In this document: piece by piece, positions 5,824 to 14,491 of the stretch | How positions within the stretch are numbered: the stretch's first letter is position 1 | How the letters are laid out: each line of letters opens with the position of its first letter | IMG/VR virus record: IMGVR_UViG_3300006947_000022 | Location: 1 to 46,603 of that record | Direction: 5' to 3' (one strand) | Source: a virus | Length of the DNA stretch: 46,603 bases | The notes under the pieces: model-generated | Told to the model about the DNA's origin: nothing | What the model saw: only the letters and a program-made list of their open reading frames with translations | Database searches by the model: none | Made by a program: the position numbers and the translations under genes

Positions 5824-6108
5824 ATGAAGCTACTCTTAAGATTTAAAAAGGATAGTAGCTTAACTGAAGATCTTCACGAAGAAGAAGGGTCTGACCTTAG
5901 GTACTTTGAAGAAAAGGCTGGGGAGTTACATACAGAAGTGGACAAGGTTAATCAAGTCTTGTCAAAGTCAATGTTTCACATAGAAACAAATATTACGGGA
6001 GACTCGAAGAAGAATCATTATAAACTAAAAGTAAAGGTATCTCATTATGAAGATAGGAAAGAACATGAACATAAAAAGAATACACACAGACAAGAAATCG
6101 ATATTTAG
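5824..6108 (+). CDS. Hypothetical charged protein (94 aa)
   Basis: Begins 1 nt after the preceding stop. The protein starts MKLLLRFKKDSSL, then is strongly charged (Glu/Lys/His-rich, ending YEDRKEHEHKKNTHRQE). The position after groEL invites a GroES guess, but none of the GroES features is present. Function unknown. Confidence 0.55.
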   Translation: MKLLLRFKKDSSLTEDLHEEEGSDLRYFEEKAGELHTEVDKVNQVLSKSMFHIETNITGDSKKNHYKLKVKVSHYEDRKEHEHKKNTHRQEIDI

Positions 6109-6433
6109 ATATTGGCTGGAGTTTCTTAAACCCTATCACAAGCTACGTAACAAAGAGATAGAGGCGTTGAGTCTTATGCTTTATTATAGGTATGAACTCT
6201 CAAGAGAGATACCTAATTTAGACATGGTGGACATGATACTGTTCTCTACGGAGACCAGAGGGAAGATAAGAGTAGAATTAAATAACATGAGTCAGAAGGT
6301 CTTTAATAACTTGCTGACATCATTAAGAAAAAAAGGAGTACTAACCAAGGAGAACAAAATTAACCATGTATTAATTCCAAACATGACAGAAGATGGGTTT
6401 AAGCTAGTTTTCAACTTTGAAGTAGAAGAATAA
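6047..6433 (+). CDS. Putative winged-helix DNA-binding protein (128 aa)
   Basis: After a basic N-terminus, residues about 30-60 are helical (NKEIEALSLMLYYRYELS) and residues about 78-110 look like a recognition helix plus wing (SQKVFNNLLTSLRKKGVL followed by a beta-type segment). This suggests a winged helix-turn-helix, a role fitting regulation or packaging. The start may instead be at 6065; both overlap the preceding gene. The stop overlaps the next start (TAATG). Similar small DNA-binding-type genes occur in this position in crAss-like phages. Confidence 0.6.
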   Translation: MKIGKNMNIKRIHTDKKSIFRYWLEFLKPYHKLRNKEIEALSLMLYYRYELSREIPNLDMVDMILFSTETRGKIRVELNNMSQKVFNNLLTSLRKKGVLTKENKINHVLIPNMTEDGFKLVFNFEVEE

Positions 6434-6735
6434 TGAAATTTAGCAGAGCACACGAGATAGTCATAGAGCAAATTGCAAAGAAGCACGGGCTCACTGTTAA
6501 TGAGGTAAAGGAAATAGTAGCCACACCAACAAAATTTATTCAAGAGAAATCTAAGAAGATTGTTTTTGAAGATGGACTGACAAGAGAGGAATTTGACAAA
6601 AAGAAAAAGAACTTTAACATTCCTGCAATAGGAAAGCTATATGCTTCGTATTTTCTTTATAACGAAATACAAAAGAAAAAAAACAAGAAAAAAAATGAAG
6701 GACGTAAAGAAACAAGTGGAGATTCAGAAGAGTAA
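6433..6735 (+). CDS. Conserved crAss-like hypothetical protein (100 aa)
   Basis: Helical N-terminus (HEIVIEQIAKKHGLTVNEV), a central EEFDKKKKNFNIPAIGKLY segment and a Lys-rich tail. The 'FNIPxIGKLY' pattern is familiar from small genes upstream of crAss-like terminases. Function unknown; the Lys-rich tail suggests nucleic-acid contact. It overlaps the next gene by 41 nt in another frame. Confidence 0.65.
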   Translation: MKFSRAHEIVIEQIAKKHGLTVNEVKEIVATPTKFIQEKSKKIVFEDGLTREEFDKKKKNFNIPAIGKLYASYFLYNEIQKKKNKKKNEGRKETSGDSEE

Positions 6736-7252
6736 CGAAGCAAGAGACCTAGGTATAAAAGATTTCTTTAACCAAAGAGATAGATCTGCTAGAGGAGCAG
6801 AAGGCTTGGTGGAAGATGCTACAAGAGTAATCACAGAGGAAGCTGATGTAAAGCAGGATTTGTATGACAAGTCCCAAGCTGTCACTTCTCTACCTCCCCA
6901 CATACAACCATTGTTCTCTGGAGTATTCCTTACTGCTAAAAGAAATAAGCTAGTTGAAAATGGTATATATCTACCAACAGCTTCTTTTGGGAAGGGTAGT
7001 GATACAGATATGGAGATGGACTTCTCGGAGAAACAAATTGTTTTGAGATGTGGTGAAAATGCTGATCAACTAGAAGTAGGGATGGAAGTGGTAATTAATC
7101 TAGAAAACTTTAAGAAAAGATTAAGTGACACAATGGCACAGAAGGTAAACAAAGAATATGAGTATGATTTACCAATAGAAGTTATAGATGGTGTTGAGTA
7201 TCTGCACATTACACAAAGGGATGTAAAGTATATTTCAGACCTGAGAAATTAA
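6695..7252 (+). CDS. GroES-like co-chaperonin with N-terminal extension (185 aa)
   Basis: Residues about 71-182 follow the GroES order: IQPLFSGVFLTAKR (first strand, like PLxDRVLVKR), a short loop ending NGIYLP at 89-94 (like the mobile loop GGIVLT that inserts into GroEL), EKQIVLRCG (like GEVLAVG), QLEVGMEVVIN (like VKVGDIVIF), and IEVIDGVEYLHITQRDVKYI at 161-180 (like the DGEEYLILxExDILAVI end). About 70 N-terminal residues are extra and charged. The start at 6695 follows an A-rich leader; an upstream in-frame ATG at 6641 would overlap the previous gene far more. It ends 22 nt before a terminator. T4 gp31 is a known phage GroES analogue needed for capsid folding. The assignment is by motif order, without search or structure. 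Confidence 0.65.
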   Translation: MKDVKKQVEIQKSNEARDLGIKDFFNQRDRSARGAEGLVEDATRVITEEADVKQDLYDKSQAVTSLPPHIQPLFSGVFLTAKRNKLVENGIYLPTASFGKGSDTDMEMDFSEKQIVLRCGENADQLEVGMEVVINLENFKKRLSDTMAQKVNKEYEYDLPIEVIDGVEYLHITQRDVKYISDLRN

Positions 7253-7273
7253 AGTGTCACACACTTATGGTAT

Positions 7274-7301
7274 AGCCTCACTTGTTTGTGGGGCTTTTTT
7301 T
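7274..7301 (+). terminator. Intrinsic terminator after the early/chaperone genes
   Basis: AGCCTCAC (7274-7281), 6-nt loop, GTGGGGCT (7288-7295) with one wobble, then a run of T to 7301. It separates the 2559-7252 operon from the packaging genes. Confidence 0.8.
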
Positions 7302-7327
7302 ATATATATTGCAAAAAAAGGAGAAGG

Positions 7328-7879
7328 ATGAATATTTTTGAAATAACAAACAATGTGGTTGCGTATAGCCCACAAGCTTTGATGCTTAGTGCATTTAAGA
7401 AAATATACGATAAAGACAAGAGTAAAGATAAGATAAATGCAAACTTGCATCTTTCTTATGTATACTACATGGTAGACGAGAGAAGTGATTTCATGCATAT
7501 CTTAGATATAGACGAAAGAATACTAGCAGTTAAATCTGCACTACAGTTGCCAGAGAAGTTTAACGGACAGTCAAAAGAGATGGTTGAGGCTATGTCATTC
7601 TACCAGAAGATGTCAGAGACAACTAGTACTAAGTTACTTCAGAGTACTAGACTAGTTCTACAGAAGATATCTGAGTTCTTAGATAATGTTGACCTCAACG
7701 AGAGAGATGACAGATCTAAGAAGCCTGTGCATGACATAGGTAAGATCACTGGTGCTGTTGAGAAGATACCAAAGCTTATTAGAGCTATAAATGAAATAGA
7801 AAAAGAAGTTGTGAGAGAGAAGGCCCTTAAGGCTCAATCAGGATCAAAAGATATTAGCATGTTTGATCTAGGAATGTAA
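7328..7879 (+). CDS. Putative small terminase subunit (183 aa)
   Basis: Placed directly before the large terminase, sharing an ATG/TAA overlap with it (7879). The ATG at 7328 has one of the few purine-rich ribosome sites in the window (AGGAGAAGG). All-helical protein: FKKIYDKDKSKDKINANLHL near residue 25, SYVYYMVDERSDF, then LDNVDLNERD and a basic-acidic helical C-terminus. This pattern is familiar from the gene before terL in crAss-like phages, where a small-terminase role is suspected but unproven as far as I know. A weak promoter-like TTG-N20-TATATTGC lies at 7282-7312. Confidence 0.65.
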   Translation: MNIFEITNNVVAYSPQALMLSAFKKIYDKDKSKDKINANLHLSYVYYMVDERSDFMHILDIDERILAVKSALQLPEKFNGQSKEMVEAMSFYQKMSETTSTKLLQSTRLVLQKISEFLDNVDLNERDDRSKKPVHDIGKITGAVEKIPKLIRAINEIEKEVVREKALKAQSGSKDISMFDLGM

Positions 7880-8457
7880 TGAGAAAGTTCAATAAGCTAC
7901 AAACTCCCGTATCAGAGGAGCTGCTAGAGGCTATGCCTAGAGAGGAGAAAGAATCTCTTCTTGACAGCATAGACTCTATAATGTTTATACAGAACCTCTC
8001 AGATCCTAATCGTAAGTTTGCGAAAGACTTAGACAGGTGGGATAACCCGCTAGTTCCTGAAGTTTCTGACGATCCAGACATAGTCCCAAGAAAGAAAGAT
8101 CCTAACGGAAGAATAGTTGTTAATCTAACTGATCCACACATCTTAGAGGATATGGATTACTTTAGACCAGCTGCAATTCATTTTGAGAAGCACGGAGTAT
8201 ATACGACACTGTATCCTAATAAGAATCCTAATTCAACCTACTATAGATTCTGGGCTGAAGAAGCTAGAAGATGTAGAGAAGGTTTAGTCAGAGAATCTGA
8301 TGGTGAGTGGATCCCCGGTAACTATTATTTCCAATTAAACTACGCACCACTGCTTAGAGCAGAGATAATCAAGGGTACAAAGAAAGCAGACAGACTAGAA
8401 GGGTTTGCTTACGTGTATGATGCAGATTACTGGTTCTTTCAACGTAGAACAGTGTAG
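7879..8457 (+). CDS. terL: Terminase large subunit, N-terminal part (frame 1)
   Basis: N-terminal portion (192 codons) of the packaging motor ATPase/nuclease. It ends in GNYYFQLNYAPLL and DADYWFF, the segment that in crAss-like terminases runs directly into the Walker A region. That region is present, but in the +1 frame: joining WFF to NVEQCRALG at 8437-8441 restores a continuous protein. The site is TTC TTT CAA; skipping C8440 gives it. Either a programmed +1 frameshift (the phenylalanine tRNA can re-pair on TTC) or one extra base in the T run of the assembly. The stop at 8455-8457 would give a truncated product without ATPase motifs. Confidence 0.8.
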   Translation: MRKFNKLQTPVSEELLEAMPREEKESLLDSIDSIMFIQNLSDPNRKFAKDLDRWDNPLVPEVSDDPDIVPRKKDPNGRIVVNLTDPHILEDMDYFRPAAIHFEKHGVYTTLYPNKNPNSTYYRFWAEEARRCREGLVRESDGEWIPGNYYFQLNYAPLLRAEIIKGTKKADRLEGFAYVYDADYWFFQRRTV

Positions 8458-9943
8458 AGCACTAGGTATGCATGGAGCCAATCTTAAGAGAAGGGGTTGT
8501 GGATACTCAGTAAAGGCTAGTAACATGTTAGCAAGAAACTTTATTCTTGGTGACTCAGAGAAAGCTAAAGAGAAAGTAAAGTCTTTTGCAATTGCAAATG
8601 AAAAAGAATACCTCATCAAGGATGGTGTATTAAATAAGTTTGTAGGAGTAATAGATTGGAATGCAACACATACGCCATGGCCAAAGACTAGATCATTAAA
8701 GGATTCCTTGAATGACATGCACTGGAGAATGGGGTTTAAAGATAATAAGTCTGGTACTGAGAAAGGTGTGCTTAATGAAGTGATGGGAGTTACTCTTAAG
8801 AATGATGCACAAAAGGCCCGTGGTAAAAGGGGGTCTTTAGTATTATGGGAGGAAGCTGGTAAGTTTGATGACTTCCTAACCGCATGGAAAATTGCACAAC
8901 CATCAGTGGAAGAGTCTGGATTTGCATTTGGATTCATGATGGCCGGTGGTACTGGTGGTGTAGAGGGTGGGGCCTTTGAGGGTCTAGAAGAAATCTTCTA
9001 TAACTCAGCAGGTTATAACATTCATTCAATACCTAACGTGTTTGATAAGAATACAAACGGGAAAAATAACTGTGCATTCTTCTTTGGAACCTACCTCAAC
9101 TATAGAGGTAAGATGGATAAGAATGGAAATAGCGATGTTATTGGAGCCCTAATAGAAATAAATAAAAAGAGGACTAAAGTAAAATACGGATCCTCAGATG
9201 TAAATACAATTGTACAAACAAAAGCAGAGGAACCAATTACTCCTCAGGAAGCTATAATGCGTACAGAGGGAGTTGCATTCCCGGTAGCAGATTTAAGAGA
9301 TTATCTTGAAGACATTGCTCCAGACATGCAGGGATTCCTAGACTCTCACTATCAAGGTGTTATAACCTATGATGACAAAGGATTTGCTAAGTGGCGTAAT
9401 ACAGATGACAAGCCAATACGTGAATTCCCTTACAGAGTAAAAGGAGGGTCATCAGCTTCTGGTGCCGTAGAGATATTTGAGATGCCTAACAAGGATAGAG
9501 ATGGCCAAGTGTTTAGTAATAGATACATTGCCGGTATTGACCCAATTGATAATGATTACACTATTGGTGGATCGTTGGCATCAATAATAGTGTTTGATTT
9601 GTGGACTGATAAGATAGTAGCGGAATACACTGCTAGACCTCAGTTAGCTAATGAGTTCTATGAAACATGTATAAGATTACTTATGTTTTACAACGCTCAA
9701 GCTAACTACGAGAATAACCTTAAAGGTTTGTTCTCTTACTTCAGTAACAATAACGCACTGCACTTGTTGGCAGATAGTCCAGAAATACTCAGGGACATGG
9801 AAATAGTTAAGTCTAATCTCTTTGGTAACAGAGCTAAAGGAACTAGAACAACTAAAGATGTGATTAAGTTAGGTAAAACCTTACAACGTACATGGATGCT
9901 TACCCCTTACGAGGAAGAAAGATATGATGACGACAGTGGGTAA
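8405..9943 (+). CDS. terL: Terminase large subunit, ATPase/nuclease core (frame 2)
   Basis: Central portion of TerL. KRRGCGYSVK (about 8488-8517) is the Walker A-like loop of crAss-type terminases, GSLVLWEEAG (about 8831-8860) the Walker B with its catalytic Glu, and AGIDPIDND (about 9532-9558) the start of the RNase H-like nuclease with its acidic residues. It has no good start of its own: the frame is open from a TTG at 8405, and sequence upstream of about 8441 is not terminase-like, so entry is from the frame-1 part. The frame ends at TAA 9941-9943 after DDDSG, too early; the normal C-terminus follows in the next +1 frame. Confidence 0.85.
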   Translation: MLTCMMQITGSFNVEQCRALGMHGANLKRRGCGYSVKASNMLARNFILGDSEKAKEKVKSFAIANEKEYLIKDGVLNKFVGVIDWNATHTPWPKTRSLKDSLNDMHWRMGFKDNKSGTEKGVLNEVMGVTLKNDAQKARGKRGSLVLWEEAGKFDDFLTAWKIAQPSVEESGFAFGFMMAGGTGGVEGGAFEGLEEIFYNSAGYNIHSIPNVFDKNTNGKNNCAFFFGTYLNYRGKMDKNGNSDVIGALIEINKKRTKVKYGSSDVNTIVQTKAEEPITPQEAIMRTEGVAFPVADLRDYLEDIAPDMQGFLDSHYQGVITYDDKGFAKWRNTDDKPIREFPYRVKGGSSASGAVEIFEMPNKDRDGQVFSNRYIAGIDPIDNDYTIGGSLASIIVFDLWTDKIVAEYTARPQLANEFYETCIRLLMFYNAQANYENNLKGLFSYFSNNNALHLLADSPEILRDMEIVKSNLFGNRAKGTRTTKDVIKLGKTLQRTWMLTPYEEERYDDDSG

Positions 9944-10226
9944 GACCTCAACCATGTCTATACCTAACCTGAGAAGGATTAGAAGTATAGGATACATTAG
10001 AGAATGTATAGCTTGGAACCCTGATATTAACACGGATAGAGTATCTGCCATGGATATGGTAATGATACTAAGAGAAGATAGAGCTAAGTACACAACCAAG
10101 TTTGAGGATCAAACTGAAGTTGATACAAATAGCTATTTTCACGATGATGAATTCTTAGATGCTAACTGGCAAAAGGCCATGGGCAAAATGAATCGTCAAC
10201 ATAGCGAGCCTGATTTTGGGCTTTAG
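9924..10226 (+). CDS. terL: Terminase large subunit, C-terminal part (frame 3)
   Basis: The C-terminal segment IRECIAWNPDINTDRVSAM, then VMILREDRAKY, is the usual end of crAss-like TerL (RELIxWNPDxNxDRxSAxxMxxILREDR). It is out of frame with the core. At 9935-9944 the core reads AGT GGG TAA G; slippage of GGG onto GGT skips T9941 and continues K-T-S-T-M into this frame. An in-frame ATG pair at 9924 exists, but residues there are not terminase-like. Joined, the three parts give about 780 aa, normal for this family. It ends within the upstream box of the 10221 promoter. Confidence 0.8.
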   Translation: MMTTVGKTSTMSIPNLRRIRSIGYIRECIAWNPDINTDRVSAMDMVMILREDRAKYTTKFEDQTEVDTNSYFHDDEFLDANWQKAMGKMNRQHSEPDFGL

Positions 10227-10270
10227 CTATAATATAAAGATAGAAAAACACAGATAATTTCGTAACTTTG
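10221..10270 (+). promoter_or_regulatory. Bipartite late-type promoter, copy 1 (portal)
   Basis: CTTTAGCTATAATATAAA starts at 10221 and the -7-like TAACTTTG starts at 10263, exactly 42 nt later. The same two boxes with the same spacing occur at 16472 and 26119. There is no TTTG -33 box. The ATG of the portal gene is 18 nt beyond. Confidence 0.65.
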
Positions 10271-10287
10271 AAATAATAAATACAACT

Positions 10288-12699
10288 ATGTCAACAAAGA
10301 AAAATTTCCCAAGCCAAAAGCTGTCTTATGCCAAAAAAGGTAAGGCGTGGAGGAGGGATCACTTAGATTGGGCTGATAATAATAGCTACCTAAACAACAG
10401 TAACATAAGAAGAAAACTTAAGCACAAGAGAATAAACCTTGACTTATACAACGGTAAAGCCAATGTAGAGGACATGAAACTTATTCTTAATCCTGGAGGA
10501 ATGGAGAAATACCATGTTCCCGACGCTATTCAGCACTACCCAATCATCACTCCTAGAGTCAATGTATTGGTGGGAGAAGAGAAGAGGAGAAAGTTTGACT
10601 GGAGTGTAACTATACTTAATCCAGATACTTTATCTAAAATAAAGGACGACAAGAAAAAACTAGTTGATGAAAGGCTAATGGAAATGATTCAGTCAGAAGT
10701 ATCTGACGAAGAATTAGAACAAGAGCTTGCTAAGTATGGTGATTACATTAATTTCGATTATCAAGACCTTAGAGAGAAAAGAGCTAACCTTTTGATGAGA
10801 AACTACATATCTAAACTAGATATGAAGGTAATCTTTCAACAAGGATTCAAGGATGCCCTTATAATGGGAGAAGAGATTTACATGTTTGATATTGTAAATG
10901 GTCAAGTAACATTTGAGAAGCTGAACCCACTTAAGGTTCATACTCTACGTGGAGGAAACTCTAATAAGATTGAGGATTCCGATGTTATCGTCATAGATGA
11001 CTTCTGGAGCCCTGGACAAATACAAGATACTTACTACAATGACCTTAGTGACATTGAAACAAGGAAGCTTGACGAGCAGGAGTTCACAGGAGCCTCTACA
11101 GACTCCGATGGAGGAAGTATGGCAGTAGATGATGTCCAAGGTCTAAAACTCCTTGAGAGAGAGAGTATGGACTCGTACATAGATTCTACAGGTGTCTTTG
11201 ACGCTGCACAATCTGGAGGTAGGGGTTCTTACACAGATGGAAGAGGAAACATTAGAGTTTTAAGAATGTTTTGGAGATCTATGAAGAAGATACTTAAGAT
11301 AGAATACTTTGACGAGCTAGGAAAGAAGCAAGTTAAATTCAGATCTGAAGACTACATAGTAAACAAAGAAATGGGCGAAGTGTCTAAAGCACTCTGGATA
11401 CCACAGTGGTGGAAAGGTGTTAAGATCGGAAAAGATACATATCTTCAAATCAAGCCAAGAGAAATACAATACAATAGAATAGATCAGCCATCATTCAACT
11501 CATGTGGAATAGTTGGTCAGATATATAATACAGGTGATGAAGAGTCAGTTACTCTAGTAGATAGAGCTAAGCCTTTTCAATATCTTTATGACATTTCATG
11601 GCATAGAGTAAATGAAGCGTTATCTAAATACATGGGATCAATTGTTGAATTAGATTTAGCAAAGGTTCCAACAGGATGGTCAGTAAGCAAGTGGTTATAC
11701 TTCGCACGTAAATCTGGTATCTCTGTAGTAGATAGTTTCAAAGAAGGACAAAAGGGAATGGCCAAAGGTAGACTTGCTGGATCAGTAGGTAATACCACTG
11801 GTAGAGTTCTTGAACAGAAGATAGGTGACTTTATTCAGACACACATAGAAATGATGGAGTTTGCAAAAGCTCAGATGGATGAGATTACTGGGGTTTCTAG
11901 GCAGCGTCTAGGACAAGTCGAGAACAGGGAGACTGTTGGCGGTGTAGAAAGAGCAGTATCTCAATCCAATCATATTACTGAGGAACTCTTTACAATGCAT
12001 GATTATTGCAAGAAAAGATGTTTCCAGATATTACTTGAGACAGCTAAGATAGCGTTGAAAGGACAGACAGTTAAGTTTTCTTATATTGCTGACGATATGA
12101 CTCGTCAATTGGCAGAGATAGAAGGAGATGAGTTTGCTGAAGAAGACTACGGACTTGCAGTATCTAATGATGATGAAATCAATAGAATGGAGCAGAGACT
12201 AGAAGGAATGGTACAGCTGGGATTACAAAACCAGATGTTATCTTTCTCTACAGCAATCAAAATCTACAACTCTCCGTCTGTTAGAGAAATACAAAGACTC
12301 ATTCAGAAAGATGAAGAGCAAATGAAAGAAGGTCAGTCTAAGCAGGCTGAAGATCAGAACAAGCAGATGCAAGCTCAAATGGAGCAGCAAGCTCTACAAG
12401 AGCAGCAAGCAGCTAATCTTGATCTACAGAAGTTCAATAGAACTGATGAGACAACAAGATACATCGCTGAGCTAAAGGCTGAAACTGAAAGACTCAGAAT
12501 GGAGAATGACGCTAGAGGTGTTGAATCTGATGGTGACGATAAAGACATCATGAAGTTCGAGGCTGAGCTAGGTATCAAAGAAAGAGGTCTCTCTAACGAT
12601 ATGTCTAAGCACAACGATCTAATGAGTAGAAGAGATAGCGAAATAGCAATTAAAAATAAAATTGCGAACAAGCCTAATGGCTCAGCTAAGAATAATTAA
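10288..12699 (+). CDS. Portal protein, crAss-like (803 aa)
   Basis: The dodecameric channel through which DNA is packaged and ejected. The sequence follows the crAss-like portal pattern: HYPIITPRVNVLVGEEKRR near 92-110, YQDLREKRANLLMRNYISK, LIMGEEIYMFDIVNGQ, EKLNPLKVHTLRGGNSNKIE, and VIVIDDFWSPGQIQDTYY. The clip/stem part includes EITGVSRQRLGQVENRETVG near 530-550. The C-terminal 130 residues are Gln/Glu-rich coiled coil (QMQAQMEQQALQEQQAANLD) typical of portal barrels. The length is normal for the group. It has its own promoter and follows terL. Confidence 0.9.
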   Translation: MSTKKNFPSQKLSYAKKGKAWRRDHLDWADNNSYLNNSNIRRKLKHKRINLDLYNGKANVEDMKLILNPGGMEKYHVPDAIQHYPIITPRVNVLVGEEKRRKFDWSVTILNPDTLSKIKDDKKKLVDERLMEMIQSEVSDEELEQELAKYGDYINFDYQDLREKRANLLMRNYISKLDMKVIFQQGFKDALIMGEEIYMFDIVNGQVTFEKLNPLKVHTLRGGNSNKIEDSDVIVIDDFWSPGQIQDTYYNDLSDIETRKLDEQEFTGASTDSDGGSMAVDDVQGLKLLERESMDSYIDSTGVFDAAQSGGRGSYTDGRGNIRVLRMFWRSMKKILKIEYFDELGKKQVKFRSEDYIVNKEMGEVSKALWIPQWWKGVKIGKDTYLQIKPREIQYNRIDQPSFNSCGIVGQIYNTGDEESVTLVDRAKPFQYLYDISWHRVNEALSKYMGSIVELDLAKVPTGWSVSKWLYFARKSGISVVDSFKEGQKGMAKGRLAGSVGNTTGRVLEQKIGDFIQTHIEMMEFAKAQMDEITGVSRQRLGQVENRETVGGVERAVSQSNHITEELFTMHDYCKKRCFQILLETAKIALKGQTVKFSYIADDMTRQLAEIEGDEFAEEDYGLAVSNDDEINRMEQRLEGMVQLGLQNQMLSFSTAIKIYNSPSVREIQRLIQKDEEQMKEGQSKQAEDQNKQMQAQMEQQALQEQQAANLDLQKFNRTDETTRYIAELKAETERLRMENDARGVESDGDDKDIMKFEAELGIKERGLSNDMSKHNDLMSRRDSEIAIKNKIANKPNGSAKNN

Positions 12700-12714
12700 T
12701 TAAAAAAAACAACA

Positions 12715-14490
12715 ATGGCATTAAAGCTATCACAAAATCAATACATAGGTAAAGTAGTAGACCTACCTTCTGAGTTAACTCCAGGATCTGTATTCTTCTC
12801 CATAGATGAGGGTTCAGAGAATGTCTACGTATACAACGAGCAAGGAGCACCTACACTAGTTGCTGGTGAAGGAGGATTTGTTCCTTACACAGGGGCCACT
12901 ACAGATGTAGACCTAGGAGCACATGACCTGTCATTATCAGGAGATATAGAAATAGTAAGAACAGAGGTAGACAATGATGTTTCAGTAGGAATATCAATTG
13001 ATACATCAAAAGAAAATACAGATGGTTCAGGGTTTGCGTCAAGTGTATATGGAATCAAATCTTATTCAAAAGCAAACTCTACTGAGACTGTTGTGAATAT
13101 AAATGGACTATGGGCAAAGGCTGAGCACTTAGGTTCAGGTGCAACTTATTATATTACAGGTAGTACAAACAGGTCTTACCATGGTGGTAGCGGAGACTGT
13201 CCAGCTATGTATGGTACATTTTCAGAAGCTAAAATCTATGGAACAGGCGTGGGGTCTCATGGCTATGTTATGGGTTCTAATATAGTAACTAAATTAGACA
13301 ATGCAAATGCAAATGTAAATCAACTACAAGGTCAGCACGTAGCTGTACAGTTAAATGCTGGTACAGTTAATCAGAATTTAATTGTACAAATTTTAGACTT
13401 TGATAATTCAGGAGGAACAATTACAGGAGACTTCGAGTATCTTAGAATACAGAATGATACATTTACTTCAACTGTAGGAGGTACAGCCAGAGCAATACAT
13501 TGCTTAAGTGTTTTGCCATCATTATTTGGTGGTTTAATAGAAGCAACTTCATTTATTGGTGATAGCGTGATATTAAAGCCTTCTGACATATCACTGATCA
13601 CTAGCCCAGCAGATGGCGAAATGGCAGTTGATTCTACAGATCTAAATGAATTAAAATGGTACAATGGAACTGATTGGAAGACTGTGAACCCAGGATTTGC
13701 TTTAGCATCTCTAAACACAGGAACTATCAACAGTACAAAAGATCTAGCAAGAAGTGGAAAGACTTCATTTGGTGGAGATGATCCAACAAGGCAGCTAGAA
13801 ATTATAGGTGACTTTTGGAATAAAGAAACAATAGCAGGAGCTGGTACTATAGTTTTAGAGTCTACTAGCAATGTGTATTCAGATTTTGGATTTACAGGAG
13901 ACTTAATAGAGGGCTTTGCAAGCACGTACAGAAAAGAAGGTACAAACTATTTTTCAAGTATGCTAGTTGGAGACACTTCAATATCTGGAGTTTCGGATAC
14001 TGCTGCATCTATTGGGATTTATGATGGGGCTAACCCACTTGCTGCAGATCAATTTTCTAGACTATTTGCCTATGAGGATATAGCGACGGGTCATACTATA
14101 ATTGATATTCATTCTAAAAATGGATCAGTAGACAATAAACTTAGGATAAAAGATGGACTAGCAGAGTTAGACAAGATGTTTAGAATGTTTAATTATGGGA
14201 AAAGTAACTATCACGAAGGAGATACTTTTGATGATTCAATAGCAGGAACGGCAACTATAGGGGCACCTATTACTTTGGCAGCATTTGACACCTCTGGACA
14301 CTTAATGGAAATAAATGTTGAAACTTTAGGACACAAGTCTTATACAGTTTCAGGATTACCTGCAGGTACACTTGGAGATAGAGCATACGTTACAGATGGA
14401 ACAGTAGGAAGCTATGGAGACACTGCAGCTGGATCAGGTTCTAGAAACCTACCAGTATTTTTTGACGGCACTAACTGGATATACGCATAG
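12715..14490 (+). CDS. Tail or head fibre protein (591 aa)
   Basis: The N-terminus (ALKLSQNQYIGKVVDLP) has an attachment-type segment followed by VPYTGATTDVDLGAHDLSLS, a beta-turn repeat common in phage fibres. The middle is Gly/Thr/Ser-rich beta structure. The last 50 residues (YTVSGLPAGTLGDRAYVTDG to PVFFDGTNWIYA) form a module also ending the 15447-16397 fibre, and the internal SGGTITGDFEYLRI segment also recurs there. It is paired with the hydrolase gene 1 nt downstream. Role: adsorption, by analogy. Confidence 0.75.
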   Translation: MALKLSQNQYIGKVVDLPSELTPGSVFFSIDEGSENVYVYNEQGAPTLVAGEGGFVPYTGATTDVDLGAHDLSLSGDIEIVRTEVDNDVSVGISIDTSKENTDGSGFASSVYGIKSYSKANSTETVVNINGLWAKAEHLGSGATYYITGSTNRSYHGGSGDCPAMYGTFSEAKIYGTGVGSHGYVMGSNIVTKLDNANANVNQLQGQHVAVQLNAGTVNQNLIVQILDFDNSGGTITGDFEYLRIQNDTFTSTVGGTARAIHCLSVLPSLFGGLIEATSFIGDSVILKPSDISLITSPADGEMAVDSTDLNELKWYNGTDWKTVNPGFALASLNTGTINSTKDLARSGKTSFGGDDPTRQLEIIGDFWNKETIAGAGTIVLESTSNVYSDFGFTGDLIEGFASTYRKEGTNYFSSMLVGDTSISGVSDTAASIGIYDGANPLAADQFSRLFAYEDIATGHTIIDIHSKNGSVDNKLRIKDGLAELDKMFRMFNYGKSNYHEGDTFDDSIAGTATIGAPITLAAFDTSGHLMEINVETLGHKSYTVSGLPAGTLGDRAYVTDGTVGSYGDTAAGSGSRNLPVFFDGTNWIYA

Positions 14491-14491
14491 T

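Noticed and set aside
5824-6108. GroES candidate right after groEL (94 aa, GroES length)
   Set aside because: Length fits, but none of the GroES strands, mobile loop or DGEEY end is present; the 6695-7252 protein fits far better.
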